DNA of 64,000 nucleotides from Burkholderia sp. 8Y (GCF_902506145.1 NZ_LR733520.1:188580-252579); one strand, 5' to 3'. Positions 1 to 9,336 are shown, numbered from the stretch's first letter. Program-made: numbers and translations. Notes: generated from the sequence alone by a model not told the origin.

Positions 1-1382
1 TCGCGCATCAGCGCCTCGATTTCGTCGGCGGCGACGGGCACTTCGCGCGTGAGCAGCTCGCAGCCGCCGGGCGTGACGAGGGCGTCGTCTTCGATGCGGA
101 TGCCCGTGTTCCAGTAACGCTCGGGCACGTCGTCGGCGGCGCGCACATAGAGGCCCGGCTCGACGGTCAGCACGTTGTCAGCGACAAGCGTACGCCAGGC
201 CCGCGCGCCTTGCTCGTCGCGCGGACCGTCGGCGTCGCGGTATTCACCCGCGTCGTGCACGTCCATGCCGAGCCAGTGGCCGGTGCGGTGCATGTAGAAG
301 CGCGCGTAGGCGCGCTCGGCGATGACGTTCTCGACGCTGCCGAACTTCGATTTGTCGAGGATGCCGGTGTCGAGCAGACCTTGCGACAGCACTTCGAGCG
401 CCGCCTGATGCGGCGCGTCGAAGCTCACGCCTGCGCGCGTCGCGTTGATGGCGGCGGACTGCGCGGCGAGCACGATGTCATAGAGCTCGCGCTGCGCCGG
501 CGAAAAGCGGCCGTTTGCCGGAAACGTGCGCGTGATGTCGGATGCGTAGCCGTCCAGCTCGCACGCGGCGTCGATCAGGATGAGGTCGCCGTCGCGCGTG
601 GCTGCGTTGCCAGCCGGGTAATGCAGCACGCAGGCATTCGCCCCTGTCGCCACGATGGAACCGTACGCGGGCGCTTGCGCGCCGTGGCGCCGGAACGTGT
701 AGAGCAGCTCGGCTTCGAGTTCGTATTCGCGCATGCCAAGGCGGCAAGCGCGCATCGCGCGGCGATGCGCCTCGGCGGAAATGGATGCCGCGCGGCGCAT
801 GATCGCGATTTCGTGCGGGTCCTTCACGAGCCGCATTTCGTCGATGATCGGCAGCAGATGCTGCGCCCGCGCGGGCGCGCGCACGCCGCTGCGGCTTTGG
901 GCGCGCACGGCGTCGAGCCAGCCGCGCACCTGCGCGTCGCGTTCGGCCGATGTTCCGAGGGGATAGAACAGCGCGGGCTGATCGGCAATCAGGCGCGGAA
1001 TGTGTTCGTCGAGCGCGCCGATGGCGAAGGCGGCATCCAGGCCGAACGCTTCGGCGGCGGCTTCCGGGCCGTAGCGAAAGCCTTCCCACGTTTCCCGCTC
1101 GGCGTTCTTCTCGCGACAAAAGAGGATCGACGCAGGCTCGCCGTCCCGCGCGCTCGCGTTCAGCACGAGCGTCGCTTCGGGTTCGCAAAAACCTGTCAAG
1201 TAATAGAAGTAGCTGTCGTGTCGAAACGGATAGTCCGTGTCGCGATTGCGCATGACTTCCGGCGCGGTCGATAAAACGGCGAGCCCGCCGCCCTGCGCGC
1301 GCAACTGCGCGAGCACGCGCTCGCGGCGGCTACGGTAGACATCGACGGCGATCGGGCTGGCGAGTTCGGTGATTGAGTTCAT
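1..1382 (-). CDS. pepP: Xaa-Pro aminopeptidase PepP (3' end cut by window edge)
   Basis: Proline aminopeptidase of the M24B family, which removes N-terminal residues before proline. I translated it from the ATG at 1382; it begins MNSITELASPIAVDVYR and stays open to the edge, about 460 codons, so nearly the full family length is present. An N-terminal creatinase-like domain (YFYYLTGFCEPEA, FCREKNAERE) precedes the pita-bread catalytic domain. All five metal ligands are visible: two Asp in IDAACELDGYASDITRTFP, His in HRTGHWLGMDVHD, Glu in TVEPGLY and Glu in GIRIEDD. The C-terminal residues lie outside the window. A tandem repeat block separates it from the upstream co-oriented methyltransferase gene. 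Confidence 0.95.
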   Translation of the reverse strand, partial: MNSITELASPIAVDVYRSRRERVLAQLRAQGGGLAVLSTAPEVMRNRDTDYPFRHDSYFYYLTGFCEPEATLVLNASARDGEPASILFCREKNAERETWEGFRYGPEAAAEAFGLDAAFAIGALDEHIPRLIADQPALFYPLGTSAERDAQVRGWLDAVRAQSRSGVRAPARAQHLLPIIDEMRLVKDPHEIAIMRRAASISAEAHRRAMRACRLGMREYELEAELLYTFRRHGAQAPAYGSIVATGANACVLHYPAGNAATRDGDLILIDAACELDGYASDITRTFPANGRFSPAQRELYDIVLAAQSAAINATRAGVSFDAPHQAALEVLSQGLLDTGILDKSKFGSVENVIAERAYARFYMHRTGHWLGMDVHDAGEYRDADGPRDEQGARAWRTLVADNVLTVEPGLYVRAADDVPERYWNTGIRIEDDALVTPGGCELLTREVPVAADEIEALMR

Positions 1383-1400
1383 GCGCCCGATTGTAGCGCC

Positions 1401-1985
1401 GGCCTACAAGCTGCGCGAATAGGCCATTCGGCCTAGTAGGCGGAGGTCGAATGGCGGGGCATACTCGCTCGAAAGCGGTGGAGCTTGTGCAGCGCGCCGG
1501 CCTGCAAGCTGCGCGGATAGGCCGTTCGGCTTAGTAGGCGGACGTCGAATGGCGGCCATACTCGCCCGAAAGCGGTACAGCGTGTGCAGCGCGCCGGCCT
1601 GCAAGCTGCGCCAGAAGGCCATTCGGCTTAGTACGCAGACATCGAATGGCGAGGCGTATTCGCCCGAAAGCGGTGGAGTTGTACAGCGCGCCGGCCTGCA
1701 AGGTGCGCGAATAGGCCATTCGGCCTAGAAGGCGGACATCGAATGGCGGGGCATATTCGCCCGAAAGCAGTAGAGCGTGTGCAGGGCACCGGCCTGCAAG
1801 CTGCGCGAACAGGCCATTCGGCCTAGTACGCAGAAATCGAATGGCGAGGCATACTCGCCCGAAAGCGGTAGAGCGTGTGCAACGCGCCGGCCTGCAAGCT
1901 GCGCGAATAGGCCATTCGGCCTAACAGTCGGACATCGAAGCACGCGGCATACTCGCCGAAAAGCGGGAAGCGCGGCCCGAAGCGT
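1401..1985. repeat. Six tandem copies of a 97-98 bp repeat
   Basis: Units start at about 1401, 1499, 1596, 1693, 1791 and 1889, each opening with GGCCTGCAAGCTGCGCG (first copy GGCCTACAAG). The last copy decays into unique sequence just before the methyltransferase stop at 1986. Every copy holds a small palindrome, AGGCC-ATTC-GGCCT, perfect in copies 1, 4, 5 and 6 and slightly degraded in copies 2 and 3. The period is not a multiple of three, so no frame stays open through all units and the short ORFs inside are chance. The block fills the gap between two leftward genes and would be transcribed if they are cotranscribed. Function unknown. Confidence 0.93.
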
Positions 1986-3287
1986 CTACTCCTCCGCCCG
2001 ATTGCGGACGCTGCCCGCCACAAGGTCGAAGCGAAACAGCCGGCATTCGAGAGCGCCGTTGAAAAGCGGTGTCTTGGTCGATTCGCGCAGCCGCAGCATA
2101 CCGGGCAGCTTGCGGTCGGACGTGAGCACGTAGGCGCGCCAGCCGGGGAAGCGTTGCTTGAGCGCGTTGCCGAACGACACGAAGAATTCGGTGTCGGCGG
2201 GATCGGGCTGGGCACGGGCGAACGCGTCGTCTTCCTCGCGGCGCGAACGGGGCGTGTCGCGGATCTCGCCGCGCGGGCCGCGTCCGCGCACTTCGATGCG
2301 CTCGCCATACGGCGGATTCGCAACGAGGATACCGGGCGCGTCGGTGGGCGGCGTCATGTTGCGGGCGTCCACCTGCTTGAGCGACAGATCCGGCACGCCC
2401 GCGCGACTCAGGTTCGCGCGCGCCTTGTCGAGCATGTCGCCGGAAATGTCGCTGCCGTAGATGTTGATGTCCGTGGCGTTGGCGCGCGCGGCGCGCTTTG
2501 CTTCGATCGCGGCGTTCTTGAGCTTTTGCCACATGCCCGGATGGAAGGGCTTGAGCTTCTCGAAGCCAAAGCGCCGCTCGCTGCCCGGCGCGATGTTGAG
2601 CGCGGTCTGCGCGGCTTCGGCGAGAAACGTGCCGCTACCGCACATCGGATCGAAAAGCGGCGTGCCGGGCGTCCATCCGGTAAGGCGCAGAATGCCCGCG
2701 GCGAGATTTTCGCGCAGGGGCGCCGCACCCTTGTCGAGCCGCCAGCCGCGCTTAAAGAGCGGTTCGCCGGACGTGTCGAGGTACAGCGTGCACTCGTTCA
2801 TCGTGAGGAACGCGAACACGCGCACATCGGGCTGCGCCGTGTCGATGCTCGGGCGCGCGCCGCTCAGATCGCGCAGGCGGTCGCATACGGCGTCTTTCAC
2901 GCGCAGCGTCGTGAATTCGAGGCTTTTGAGCGGCGATTTGATGGCGGTCAGATCGACGCGCATCGTCTGGCTCGGTGTGAACCACTGTTCCCACCGCTGC
3001 CGATGCGTGAGCTCGTAGATATCGTGCTCGTTGCGATACGGTCCCTGCGCGATCTTGAGCAGCACGCGGCTCGCGATGCGCGAGTGCAGATTTACCGCCA
3101 TGCCCGCGACCCAGCCGCCCCGGAAGTGCACACCGCCGGGCACTTGCGCGCCGACGCTGAGCGGACCGCTTCCCGTGAGCGGCGCGGTGCTGACGTGGCG
3201 CTCCCCGATCTCGGCAAGCTCGGCGGCGAGCGGCGCTTCGAGACCGCGCGGGCAGGGGACAAACCAGTCGAAGAGAGGGGAGGACAT
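1986..3287 (-). CDS. rlmL: THUMP-domain class I RNA methyltransferase (RlmL type)
   Basis: 433-aa SAM-dependent methyltransferase resembling the N-terminal (RlmL) half of E. coli RlmKL, which methylates N2 of G2445 in 23S rRNA. A ferredoxin-like/THUMP N-terminus spans roughly residues 1-165. It is followed by the Rossmann methyltransferase with SAM motif DPMCGSGTFLAEAA (213-226) and catalytic motif NPPYGER (324-330). A charged insert (about 331-360, rich in Arg, Glu and Asp) follows the catalytic motif. The RlmK half is absent, as is common outside gammaproteobacteria. The start ATG at 3287 gives MSSPLFDWFVPCPRG, the usual family opening. The exact target nucleotide is inferred from the family. 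Confidence 0.85.
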   Translation of the reverse strand: MSSPLFDWFVPCPRGLEAPLAAELAEIGERHVSTAPLTGSGPLSVGAQVPGGVHFRGGWVAGMAVNLHSRIASRVLLKIAQGPYRNEHDIYELTHRQRWEQWFTPSQTMRVDLTAIKSPLKSLEFTTLRVKDAVCDRLRDLSGARPSIDTAQPDVRVFAFLTMNECTLYLDTSGEPLFKRGWRLDKGAAPLRENLAAGILRLTGWTPGTPLFDPMCGSGTFLAEAAQTALNIAPGSERRFGFEKLKPFHPGMWQKLKNAAIEAKRAARANATDINIYGSDISGDMLDKARANLSRAGVPDLSLKQVDARNMTPPTDAPGILVANPPYGERIEVRGRGPRGEIRDTPRSRREEDDAFARAQPDPADTEFFVSFGNALKQRFPGWRAYVLTSDRKLPGMLRLRESTKTPLFNGALECRLFRFDLVAGSVRNRAEE

Positions 3288-3484
3288 GTGGGGCGCTTGC
3301 GGGGGTTCAAAGGCGGTATTGTACGCGGCGGTTTGCGCGACGTGCTTTCAGTGCGGGCAACGCAAACGCTCACCGCAGCAGGCGGCGCCTTCACGTTCAA
3401 CAATTCGGAGTTATCGCGTGTTATCGGGGGCCGTCTCCCGCCAAAGTGTTCATTGACGAGTTCGCCACTTAACGGAGAAATAAC

Positions 3485-3703
3485 ATGCCGAATGTTTTTG
3501 TAGAACCTCTGCCGAAACACAGAGACGGAGCCATCGAAGGCTACGCGCTGGAATTGTCCGCCACGCAGCGGCTGACGTCGGACAACTATGAGACCCAGAC
3601 GAAAGCCATCGAAGCTGCGAAAGTCAGGGGGTACAAGCCTCTGGTTGCACGCGTCCGGAAGACGGACAAAGGCAACCCCGACCATTGGCGACCCGCGGAA
3701 TAA
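3485..3703 (+). CDS. Small DUF2188-like conserved hypothetical protein
   Basis: 72-aa soluble protein, MPNVFVEPLPKHRDGAIEGYA at the N-terminus and KGNPDHWRP near the end. The start is supported by a GGAGAAA ribosome-binding site seven bases upstream. The pattern of a short beta-rich opening, a TQTKAIEAAK helix and a basic ARVRKTDKGNPDHW tail resembles the small DUF2188 proteins common in Burkholderia, whose function is unknown. It stands alone, divergent from the methyltransferase (197 bp gap) and convergent with pntB. Confidence 0.7.
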   Translation: MPNVFVEPLPKHRDGAIEGYALELSATQRLTSDNYETQTKAIEAAKVRGYKPLVARVRKTDKGNPDHWRPAE

Positions 3704-3770
3704 GCGGCCATCGCTTACACCAGGAGCGCTACCGCGTTATCGAAAACGATGCGGCGGCGCTTCGGTTTGC

Positions 3771-5213
3771 TCACTCCACCGCCTTCATCATCTCCTCGAC
3801 AACTTTCTTCGCATCCCCGAACACCATCATCGTCTTGTCCATATAGAACAGTTCGTTGTCGAGCCCGGCGTAGCCCGCCGCCATCGACCGCTTGTTCACG
3901 ATGATCGTCCGCGCCTTATAAGCCTCGAGAATTGGCATACCGGCAATCGGCGACTTCGGGTCCGTCTTCGCAGCCGGGTTCACCACGTCGTTGGCCCCGA
4001 GCACGAGCACCACGTCCGTCTGCCCAAATTCGCTGTTGATATCCTCCATCTCCTGAACCATCTCGTACGGCACTTCGGCTTCCGCGAGCAGCACGTTCAT
4101 GTGCCCCGGCATCCGCCCCGCGACCGGATGAATCGCATAGCGCACGTCGATGCCCTTCTCGACGAGCTTGTCCGTCAGCTCCTTCAGCGCATGCTGCGCG
4201 CGTGCGACGGCGAGCCCGTAACCCGGCACGATCACCACGCTTTCCGCGTTGCCGAGCATGAACGCGGCGTCGTCGGCGGAACCGGATTTCACAGGGCGCT
4301 GCTCCTGCGTACCGCCCGCCGCCGCGCCGCCCGCCTCGCCGCCGAAGCCGCCGAGAATCACGTTGAAGAACGAGCGGTTCATCGCGCGGCACATGATGTA
4401 CGAGAGAATCGCGCCCGACGAACCGACGAGCGACCCCGCGATGATCAGCATCGGATTGTTGAGCGAGAAGCCGATGCCCGCCGCCGCCCAGCCCGAGTAC
4501 GAGTTGAGCATCGAGACGACGACCGGCATGTCCGCGCCGCCGATCGGGATGATGATGAGCACGCCGAGCGCGAACGCAATCAGCGTCATGATGACGAACG
4601 GCAGCCACGACTGCGTCACCATGAAGATGATGCCGAAGCCGACCATCGCCACGGCGAGCAGCAGGTTGATCAGATGCTGCCCCGGATACACGACCGGCGC
4701 GCCCTGGAAGAGCCGGAACTTGTACTTGCCCGAGAGCTTGCCGAACGCGATCACCGATCCCGAAAACGTGATCGCGCCGACGAACGTGCCGATGAACAAC
4801 TCGACGCGATTGCCGTACGGAATCAGGTAGCCGGGCGGCGCGAGGCCGAACGCCGACGGCTCCGAAACCACCGCATACGCAATGCACACGGCCGCGAGAC
4901 CGATCAGCGAGTGCATCGCGGCGACCAGTTCGGGCATCTTCGTCATCTCGACTTTAGCCGCGATATACGCGCCCGCCGCGCCGCCAATGATCAACGCCGC
5001 GAACAGGAGCGACAGCCCCAGCGAGAGATTGGACCCGAGATAAGCGGCCTGCTTTGCGATCAGCGCGAGCGTCGTGAAGATGGCGATCGCCATGCCCGCC
5101 ATGCCGAACGTGTTGCCGATGCGCGCGGTCTTCGGATTCGACAGGCCCTTCAACGCCTGAATGAAGCACACCGACGCGATCAGATACAGCAGAGTGACGA
5201 CGTTCATGCTCAT
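3771..5213 (-). CDS. pntB: NAD(P) transhydrogenase beta subunit
   Basis: 480-aa inner-membrane subunit of the proton-translocating transhydrogenase, which drives hydride transfer from NADH to NADP+ with the proton gradient. The first about 260 residues contain the membrane helices, starting with VVTLLYLIASVCFIQALKGLSNP. The soluble NADP(H)-binding domain III follows, with VIVPGYGLAVARAQHALKEL and later the conserved GANDVVNPAA segment. Its ATG directly abuts the TAA stop of the alpha-2 gene, as expected for translational coupling in a three-gene operon. Confidence 0.96.
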   Translation of the reverse strand: MSMNVVTLLYLIASVCFIQALKGLSNPKTARIGNTFGMAGMAIAIFTTLALIAKQAAYLGSNLSLGLSLLFAALIIGGAAGAYIAAKVEMTKMPELVAAMHSLIGLAAVCIAYAVVSEPSAFGLAPPGYLIPYGNRVELFIGTFVGAITFSGSVIAFGKLSGKYKFRLFQGAPVVYPGQHLINLLLAVAMVGFGIIFMVTQSWLPFVIMTLIAFALGVLIIIPIGGADMPVVVSMLNSYSGWAAAGIGFSLNNPMLIIAGSLVGSSGAILSYIMCRAMNRSFFNVILGGFGGEAGGAAAGGTQEQRPVKSGSADDAAFMLGNAESVVIVPGYGLAVARAQHALKELTDKLVEKGIDVRYAIHPVAGRMPGHMNVLLAEAEVPYEMVQEMEDINSEFGQTDVVLVLGANDVVNPAAKTDPKSPIAGMPILEAYKARTIIVNKRSMAAGYAGLDNELFYMDKTMMVFGDAKKVVEEMMKAVE

Positions 5214-5534
5214 TTACGCGCCCTCCTTGTTGGCGAGCTTCCTCGGTTCTTTCTTCTTGAACATCTCGAGCATGCGTCGCGTGACGAGAAAGCCGCCGAA
5301 CACGTTCACCGCCGCGAGCAGCACCGCGAGCGTGCCGAAGAATTTGCCGGCGCCGCCCACCGTCAGGCCGACCGCGAGCATCGCGCCGACGATCACGATC
5401 GCCGAAATCGCGTTCGTGACGGCCATGAGCGGCGTATGCAGCGCAGGCGTCACGTTCCAGACGACGTGATAGCCGACGTAGATCGCCAGCACGAAGATGA
5501 TGAGGTTGATTACCGTATGGTTGATGACGTCCAT
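5214..5534 (-). CDS. pntAB: NAD(P) transhydrogenase alpha-2 (membrane) subunit
   Basis: 106-aa membrane subunit equal to the C-terminal membrane part of E. coli PntA. I placed the start at the ATG at 5534 ([20 protein letters not shown]), which has a GGAG ribosome-binding site about 7 bases upstream. A longer in-frame extension to 5615 would overlap the 3' end of the alpha-1 gene and lacks hydrophobic character. Three membrane helices are evident (residues about 8-28, 36-58, 62-85), followed by a basic tail [14 protein letters not shown]. The split of PntA into two genes is usual in proteobacteria of this group. Confidence 0.93.
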   Translation of the reverse strand: MDVINHTVINLIIFVLAIYVGYHVVWNVTPALHTPLMAVTNAISAIVIVGAMLAVGLTVGGAGKFFGTLAVLLAAVNVFGGFLVTRRMLEMFKKKEPRKLANKEGA

Positions 5535-5547
5535 GGTGGTCTCCGTA

Positions 5548-6693
5548 TCAGGCGCTCGCGCGGGCGAGCTGTCCGTCGCGGCACTGGAGCGTGGCCGCGA
5601 CGATGTCGTCCGCAAGGTCGATGTTGATCGTGCCGTCTTTCGTCAGGATCAGCTTCAGGAAGTCGAGCAGATTGCGCGCGTAGAGCGCCGAGGCGTCGGC
5701 GGCGACCATCGAAGCCAGATTCGTGTGGCCGACGATATGCACGCCGTGCTTCGTCACCACCTGGTCGACTTCGGTCAGCGGACAGTTGCCGCCTTTTCTG
5801 CCTTCGAAGTCGGGACCGCGCCCGGCGGCGAGATCGACGATCACCGAGCCCGGCTTCATGTGCTTCACCGTTTCGACGGAAATGAGCGTCGGCGCGGGAC
5901 GGCCGGGAATCAGCGCCGTGGATATCACGATGTCGGCCGCCTTCGCGCGTTCGTGCACCAGCGCCGACTGCCGCGCGAGCCAGCTCGGCGGCATGGGCCG
6001 CGCGTAGCCGCCGACGCCCTGCGCCGCCTCGCGTTCCTCGTCGGTTTCGAACGGCACGTCGACGAACTTCGCGCCGAGCGATTCGATCTGCTCCTTCACC
6101 GCCGGCCGCACGTCCGACGCTTCGACCACGGCGCCGAGGCGCTTGGCCGTCGCGATCGCCTGGAGGCCTGCGACGCCCGCGCCGAGGATCAGCACGCGCG
6201 CCGCTTTCACGGTGCCGGCGGCGGTCATGAGCATCGGCATGAATCGCTGGTAGTACTGACAGGCCATCAGCACGGCCTTGTATCCGGCGATGTTCGCCTG
6301 CGACGACAGCACGTCGAGGCTCTGGGCGCGCGTCGTGCGCGGCGCGGCTTCGAGCGCGAACGCGGTGATGTTTGCGGCTGCGAGCCGCGCGGTGTTCTCG
6401 GTGTTGAAAGGATCGAGCATGCCGATCAGCACGGTGCCCAGTTTCATCGTCGCGAGTTCTTCGGCGGACGGCGACTGGACCTTGAGCACGATGTCGGCTG
6501 AAAACGCGGTGGCGGCATCGACGATATCGGCGCCCGCTTGCGCGAACGCATCGTCGATATAGCTTGCCGGCACGCCCGCGCCGCTTTGCACCGAAAGCCG
6601 GTGCCCTTGCGCGACGAGCTTTTTTACCGTCTCCGGCGTGGCGGCGACGCGCGCCTCGTTCGCCCGCGTCTCGGCAGGCACTCCGATATGCAT
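5548..6693 (-). CDS. pntAA: NAD(P) transhydrogenase alpha-1 (NAD-binding) subunit
   Basis: 381-aa soluble domain I protein that binds NAD(H). [20 protein letters not shown] is the characteristic opening shared with alanine dehydrogenase. The Rossmann motif [22 protein letters not shown] lies at about 165-186, and [17 protein letters not shown] further on. It is the first gene of the leftward pntAA-pntAB-pntB operon, with 13 bp to pntAB. The upstream gap (6694-6900) is shared with divergent nudJ. Confidence 0.95.
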   Translation of the reverse strand: MHIGVPAETRANEARVAATPETVKKLVAQGHRLSVQSGAGVPASYIDDAFAQAGADIVDAATAFSADIVLKVQSPSAEELATMKLGTVLIGMLDPFNTENTARLAAANITAFALEAAPRTTRAQSLDVLSSQANIAGYKAVLMACQYYQRFMPMLMTAAGTVKAARVLILGAGVAGLQAIATAKRLGAVVEASDVRPAVKEQIESLGAKFVDVPFETDEEREAAQGVGGYARPMPPSWLARQSALVHERAKAADIVISTALIPGRPAPTLISVETVKHMKPGSVIVDLAAGRGPDFEGRKGGNCPLTEVDQVVTKHGVHIVGHTNLASMVAADASALYARNLLDFLKLILTKDGTINIDLADDIVAATLQCRDGQLARASA

Positions 6694-6827
6694 GTTGAAT
6701 CCTCCTGTCTTTTCTTTTCTTGCCTCGGCGCGCGGCCACGCGCGAGGGAGAAGCGGGGGTTGCTTTTTGATTTCAGATGCTAGATGGACGGCTGTCTAAC
6801 TGTAACCGAAGAATATGCGCTGAAAAC

Positions 6828-6847
6828 GCGATCCGGCACCGGATCGC
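6828..6847. promoter_or_regulatory. Perfect 9-bp inverted repeat in the pntAA/nudJ divergent region
   Basis: GCGATCCGG-CA-CCGGATCGC is an inverted repeat with 9-bp arms and a 2-bp centre, 135 bp upstream of pntAA and 82 bp upstream of nudJ. The tight centre suits a dimeric protein operator better than an RNA hairpin. Which gene it would control is unknown. Confidence 0.45.
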
Positions 6848-6909
6848 ACCCCGCGCTAACCCTTAGGCCGCGCGCACGGGATTCGACGGCTGACGGTAAA
6901 ATGTCGGCC

Positions 6910-7392
6910 ATGAAATCAGATACTTGGGCTCCTCACGTTACGGTCGCGGCGATTGTCGAGCAGGACGGGCGCTTCCTCGTCATCGAGGAACACACGTCCG
7001 CAGGGCTGCGAATCAACCAACCGGCCGGTCATCTCGAAGCGGGCGAAACGCTCGTCGAGGCGGTCGTCCGCGAGACGCTGGAGGAAACGGCGCATCGCTT
7101 CGAGCCGGAGGCGCTCGTCGGCGCGTACATGACGTACTTTCAGCGGCCCGGGCGCGATGTCACGTATCTGCGCTTCACGTTCTGCGGCAGGTCCGCGGGC
7201 GAAGTGGCGGGGCGCGCGCTGGATCAGGGCATCGTTCGCGCGATGTGGCTCACGCCCGACGAACTGCGCGCGACGGCCGCGCAGCATCGCACGCCGCTCA
7301 TGATGAAGTGCGTCGACGATTATCTGGCCGGGCGGCGCGTGCCGCTCGATTTCATCCATACGCATTCGGTCGCGCCGGTGGTGCGCTCCTGA
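6910..7392 (+). CDS. nudJ: NUDIX hydrolase, NudJ type
   Basis: 160-aa NUDIX phosphohydrolase. The Nudix box is intact: GHLEAGETLVEAVVRETLEE matches GX5EX7REUXEE. It sits directly upstream of mnmA. nudJ and mnmA also adjoin in E. coli, where NudJ hydrolyses nucleoside and thiamine-pyrophosphate phosphates, so I assign this subfamily. I prefer the ATG at 6910 (MKSDTWAPHVTV) over the one at 6901. A TAAAAT -10-like box (6897-6902) lies seven bases before 6910, which could make the mRNA leaderless. The substrate is inferred. Confidence 0.88.
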   Translation: MKSDTWAPHVTVAAIVEQDGRFLVIEEHTSAGLRINQPAGHLEAGETLVEAVVRETLEETAHRFEPEALVGAYMTYFQRPGRDVTYLRFTFCGRSAGEVAGRALDQGIVRAMWLTPDELRATAAQHRTPLMMKCVDDYLAGRRVPLDFIHTHSVAPVVRS

Positions 7393-7434
7393 GGCAGTCC
7401 TGAGGCGCTCGCGCGCCAACCAAGCGGTATTCCT

Positions 7435-8568
7435 ATGAGCAAGCGAAGAGTAGTGGTGGGCATGTCGGGCGGCGTCGATTCGTCGGTGACGGCGTGGCTC
7501 CTGAAAGAGCAGGGTTACGACGTGGTCGGCCTCTTCATGAAGAACTGGGAAGACGACGACGACGGCGAATACTGCTCGACGCGTCAGGACTGGATCGATG
7601 TCGTGTCGGTCGCGGATCTGATCGGCATCGACGTCGAAGCGGTCAACTTCGCCGCCGAATACAAGGACCGCGTGTTCGCCGAATTTCTGCGCGAATATTC
7701 AGCCGGCCGCACGCCGAACCCGGACGTGCTGTGCAATGCGGAAATCAAGTTCAAGGCGTTCCTCGATCACGCGATGTCGCTCGGCGCGGAGACCATCGCG
7801 ACCGGCCATTACGCCCGCGTGCGCGAACAGAACGGCCTGTTCCAGTTGCTGAAGGCCACCGATTCGACCAAAGATCAGTCGTACTTCCTGCATCGGCTGA
7901 ATCAGCAGCAGCTTTCGAAAACGCTGTTTCCGCTCGGCGAAATCCCGAAGACGAAAGTGCGAGAAATCGCCGCGCAAATCGGCTTGCCGAACGCGAAGAA
8001 AAAGGATTCGACTGGCATCTGCTTCATCGGCGAACGGCCGTTTCGCGATTTCCTGAACCGCTATCTGCCGACGCAACCCGGCCCGATGAAGACGGCCGAC
8101 GGCAAGATCGTCGGCGAGCACATCGGGCTGGCGTTCTATACGTTCGGGCAGCGCAAGGGCATCGGCATCGGCGGCGCGAAGGACGGCAGCGGCGAGCCGT
8201 GGTTCGTCGCCGGGAAGGACATGGCGAGCAACACGCTGTATGTCGTACAGGGGCACGACCATCCGTGGCTGCTCTCGCACGCGCTCGTCGCGGGGAACAC
8301 CAGTTGGGTCGCGGGCTTCGCGCCGGATGACGGCACGGCCTGCGCGGCCAAGACGCGCTATCGCCAGCAGGACGCCGCCTGCCGTTTCGCCGCTGCGGAC
8401 GACGGTCTCTTCGAATTGCGCTTCAACGAAGCGCAGTGGGCGGTGACGCCGGGGCAGTCGGCGGTGCTGTATCAGGGCGACGTGTGCCTCGGCGGCGGGA
8501 TCATCGAGCGCGCGGCGGCCGGCGCGGCATCGCACGCGCCGTTGATGACGGCCACGAGCGAAAGCTGA
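7435..8568 (+). CDS. mnmA: tRNA-specific 2-thiouridylase
   Basis: 377-aa enzyme that forms 2-thiouridine at wobble position 34 of tRNA Lys/Glu/Gln using ATP and persulfide sulfur. The PP-loop [10 protein letters not shown] is at 9-18, the nucleophile Cys100 in [11 protein letters not shown], and the persulfide Cys196 in [12 protein letters not shown]. The C-terminal beta-barrel ends in a poorly conserved Ala-rich tail. It is 42 bp behind nudJ and probably in the same operon. Confidence 0.97.
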   Translation: MSKRRVVVGMSGGVDSSVTAWLLKEQGYDVVGLFMKNWEDDDDGEYCSTRQDWIDVVSVADLIGIDVEAVNFAAEYKDRVFAEFLREYSAGRTPNPDVLCNAEIKFKAFLDHAMSLGAETIATGHYARVREQNGLFQLLKATDSTKDQSYFLHRLNQQQLSKTLFPLGEIPKTKVREIAAQIGLPNAKKKDSTGICFIGERPFRDFLNRYLPTQPGPMKTADGKIVGEHIGLAFYTFGQRKGIGIGGAKDGSGEPWFVAGKDMASNTLYVVQGHDHPWLLSHALVAGNTSWVAGFAPDDGTACAAKTRYRQQDAACRFAAADDGLFELRFNEAQWAVTPGQSAVLYQGDVCLGGGIIERAAAGAASHAPLMTATSES

Positions 8569-8653
8569 CAGCGGCGCGCCCCGGACCGCGCAGGTGGGGG
8601 CGCCGCGAGGCGGTTTTCTGACCGCGCGACAAAAAGTCATTTGATACAAGTGC

Positions 8654-8682
8654 TTGACGCTCTACCTATCGGTAGATAAAGT
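8654..8682 (+). promoter_or_regulatory. tetR promoter with overlapping operator A
   Basis: TTGACG (8654-8659) and TAAAGT (8677-8682) make a sigma-70-like pair with 17 bp spacing, 31 bp upstream of the tetR ATG. Between them lies TCTACC-TATC-GGTAGA (8661-8676), a perfect 6-bp inverted repeat with a 4-bp centre. Position and symmetry fit autorepression by the TetR-family product. Two related sites occur beyond the gene. Confidence 0.68.
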
Positions 8683-8712
8683 GAATTCATCTAATTCACG
8701 CTGAATCACGCG

Positions 8713-9270
8713 ATGGACAAGAACACGGTACGCGAGGCGCTGCTGGACCATGCGCAGACGGTCATGATGAAGCGCGGCTACAACGGCTTCAGCTACCGCG
8801 ACTTGTCGGAACTCGTCGGCGTGAAGACATCGAGCATTCACTACTACTTTCCGACGAAAGAAGATCTCGCGCTCGAAGCGGTGAACGCTTATAGCGCGGA
8901 CGTAATGTCGTCGATTTATGCCATCGACAGTTCGGCCTCCGCCGACAAAAAACTCGACCGCTACACGAAGCTCTTCGGGCGGATCATCGGCGACGGCACG
9001 CAGGTTTGCCTGTGCGGCATGCTCGCCGCGGACATCGAGTCGTTGCCGGAGAAGGTGCGCCACGCCATTCAGGCGTTCTTCCGCGCCAACGAAAGCTGGC
9101 TCGCGAAGGTTCTCGCGGAAGGTGAGGCGCAGGATACGCTCGATGCCGGCGGCAAACCGGAAGCCGCAGCGCGCGCCCTATACGCCGCGCTTCAGGGCAG
9201 CCTGCTCGCGTGCCGATTGTTTCAGACGCGCGCGCGACTGGACGAAGTCGCTGCGACCGTACGGCGGTAG
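8713..9270 (+). CDS. TetR/AcrR-family transcriptional regulator
   Basis: 185-aa one-domain repressor. The N-terminal helix-turn-helix is at about 27-50 (YRDLSELVGVKTSSIHYYFPTKEDL), with the signature IHYYF segment. The C-terminal ligand domain contains several Cys residues (VCLCGM at about 98), which recalls redox or electrophile sensors such as NemR, but this is only a suggestion. It stands alone between mnmA and gst. Three matching palindromes around it (8661, 9321, 9471) are the likely binding sites. Confidence 0.9.
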   Translation: MDKNTVREALLDHAQTVMMKRGYNGFSYRDLSELVGVKTSSIHYYFPTKEDLALEAVNAYSADVMSSIYAIDSSASADKKLDRYTKLFGRIIGDGTQVCLCGMLAADIESLPEKVRHAIQAFFRANESWLAKVLAEGEAQDTLDAGGKPEAAARALYAALQGSLLACRLFQTRARLDEVAATVRR

Positions 9271-9320
9271 ATAACCCTGTGGATAACTCTGTGAAAAACC
9301 CGGCTTCCGACGCGGCTCTG

Positions 9321-9336
9321 CCTATCGTTCGATAGA
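9321..9336. promoter_or_regulatory. Operator-like palindrome B downstream of tetR
   Basis: CCTATCGTTCGATAGA contains the perfect inverted repeat CTATC-GTTC-GATAG. It matches operator A (8661-8676) at 11 of 16 positions. It lies 50 bp past the tetR stop, with no coding start nearby on either strand, so any role would be as an auxiliary operator or roadblock. Confidence 0.45.

Noticed and set aside
1404..1943. Several 60-70 codon frames sharing a peptide around LQAGALHTLYRFRAS inside the 98-bp repeat block
   Set aside because: The period (97-98 bp) shifts the frame in each unit, so the shared peptide cannot be one protein, and none has a ribosome-binding site.
1401..1985. CRISPR array
   Set aside because: Whole units are repeated, including what would be spacers, units are 97-98 bp, and no cas genes are present.
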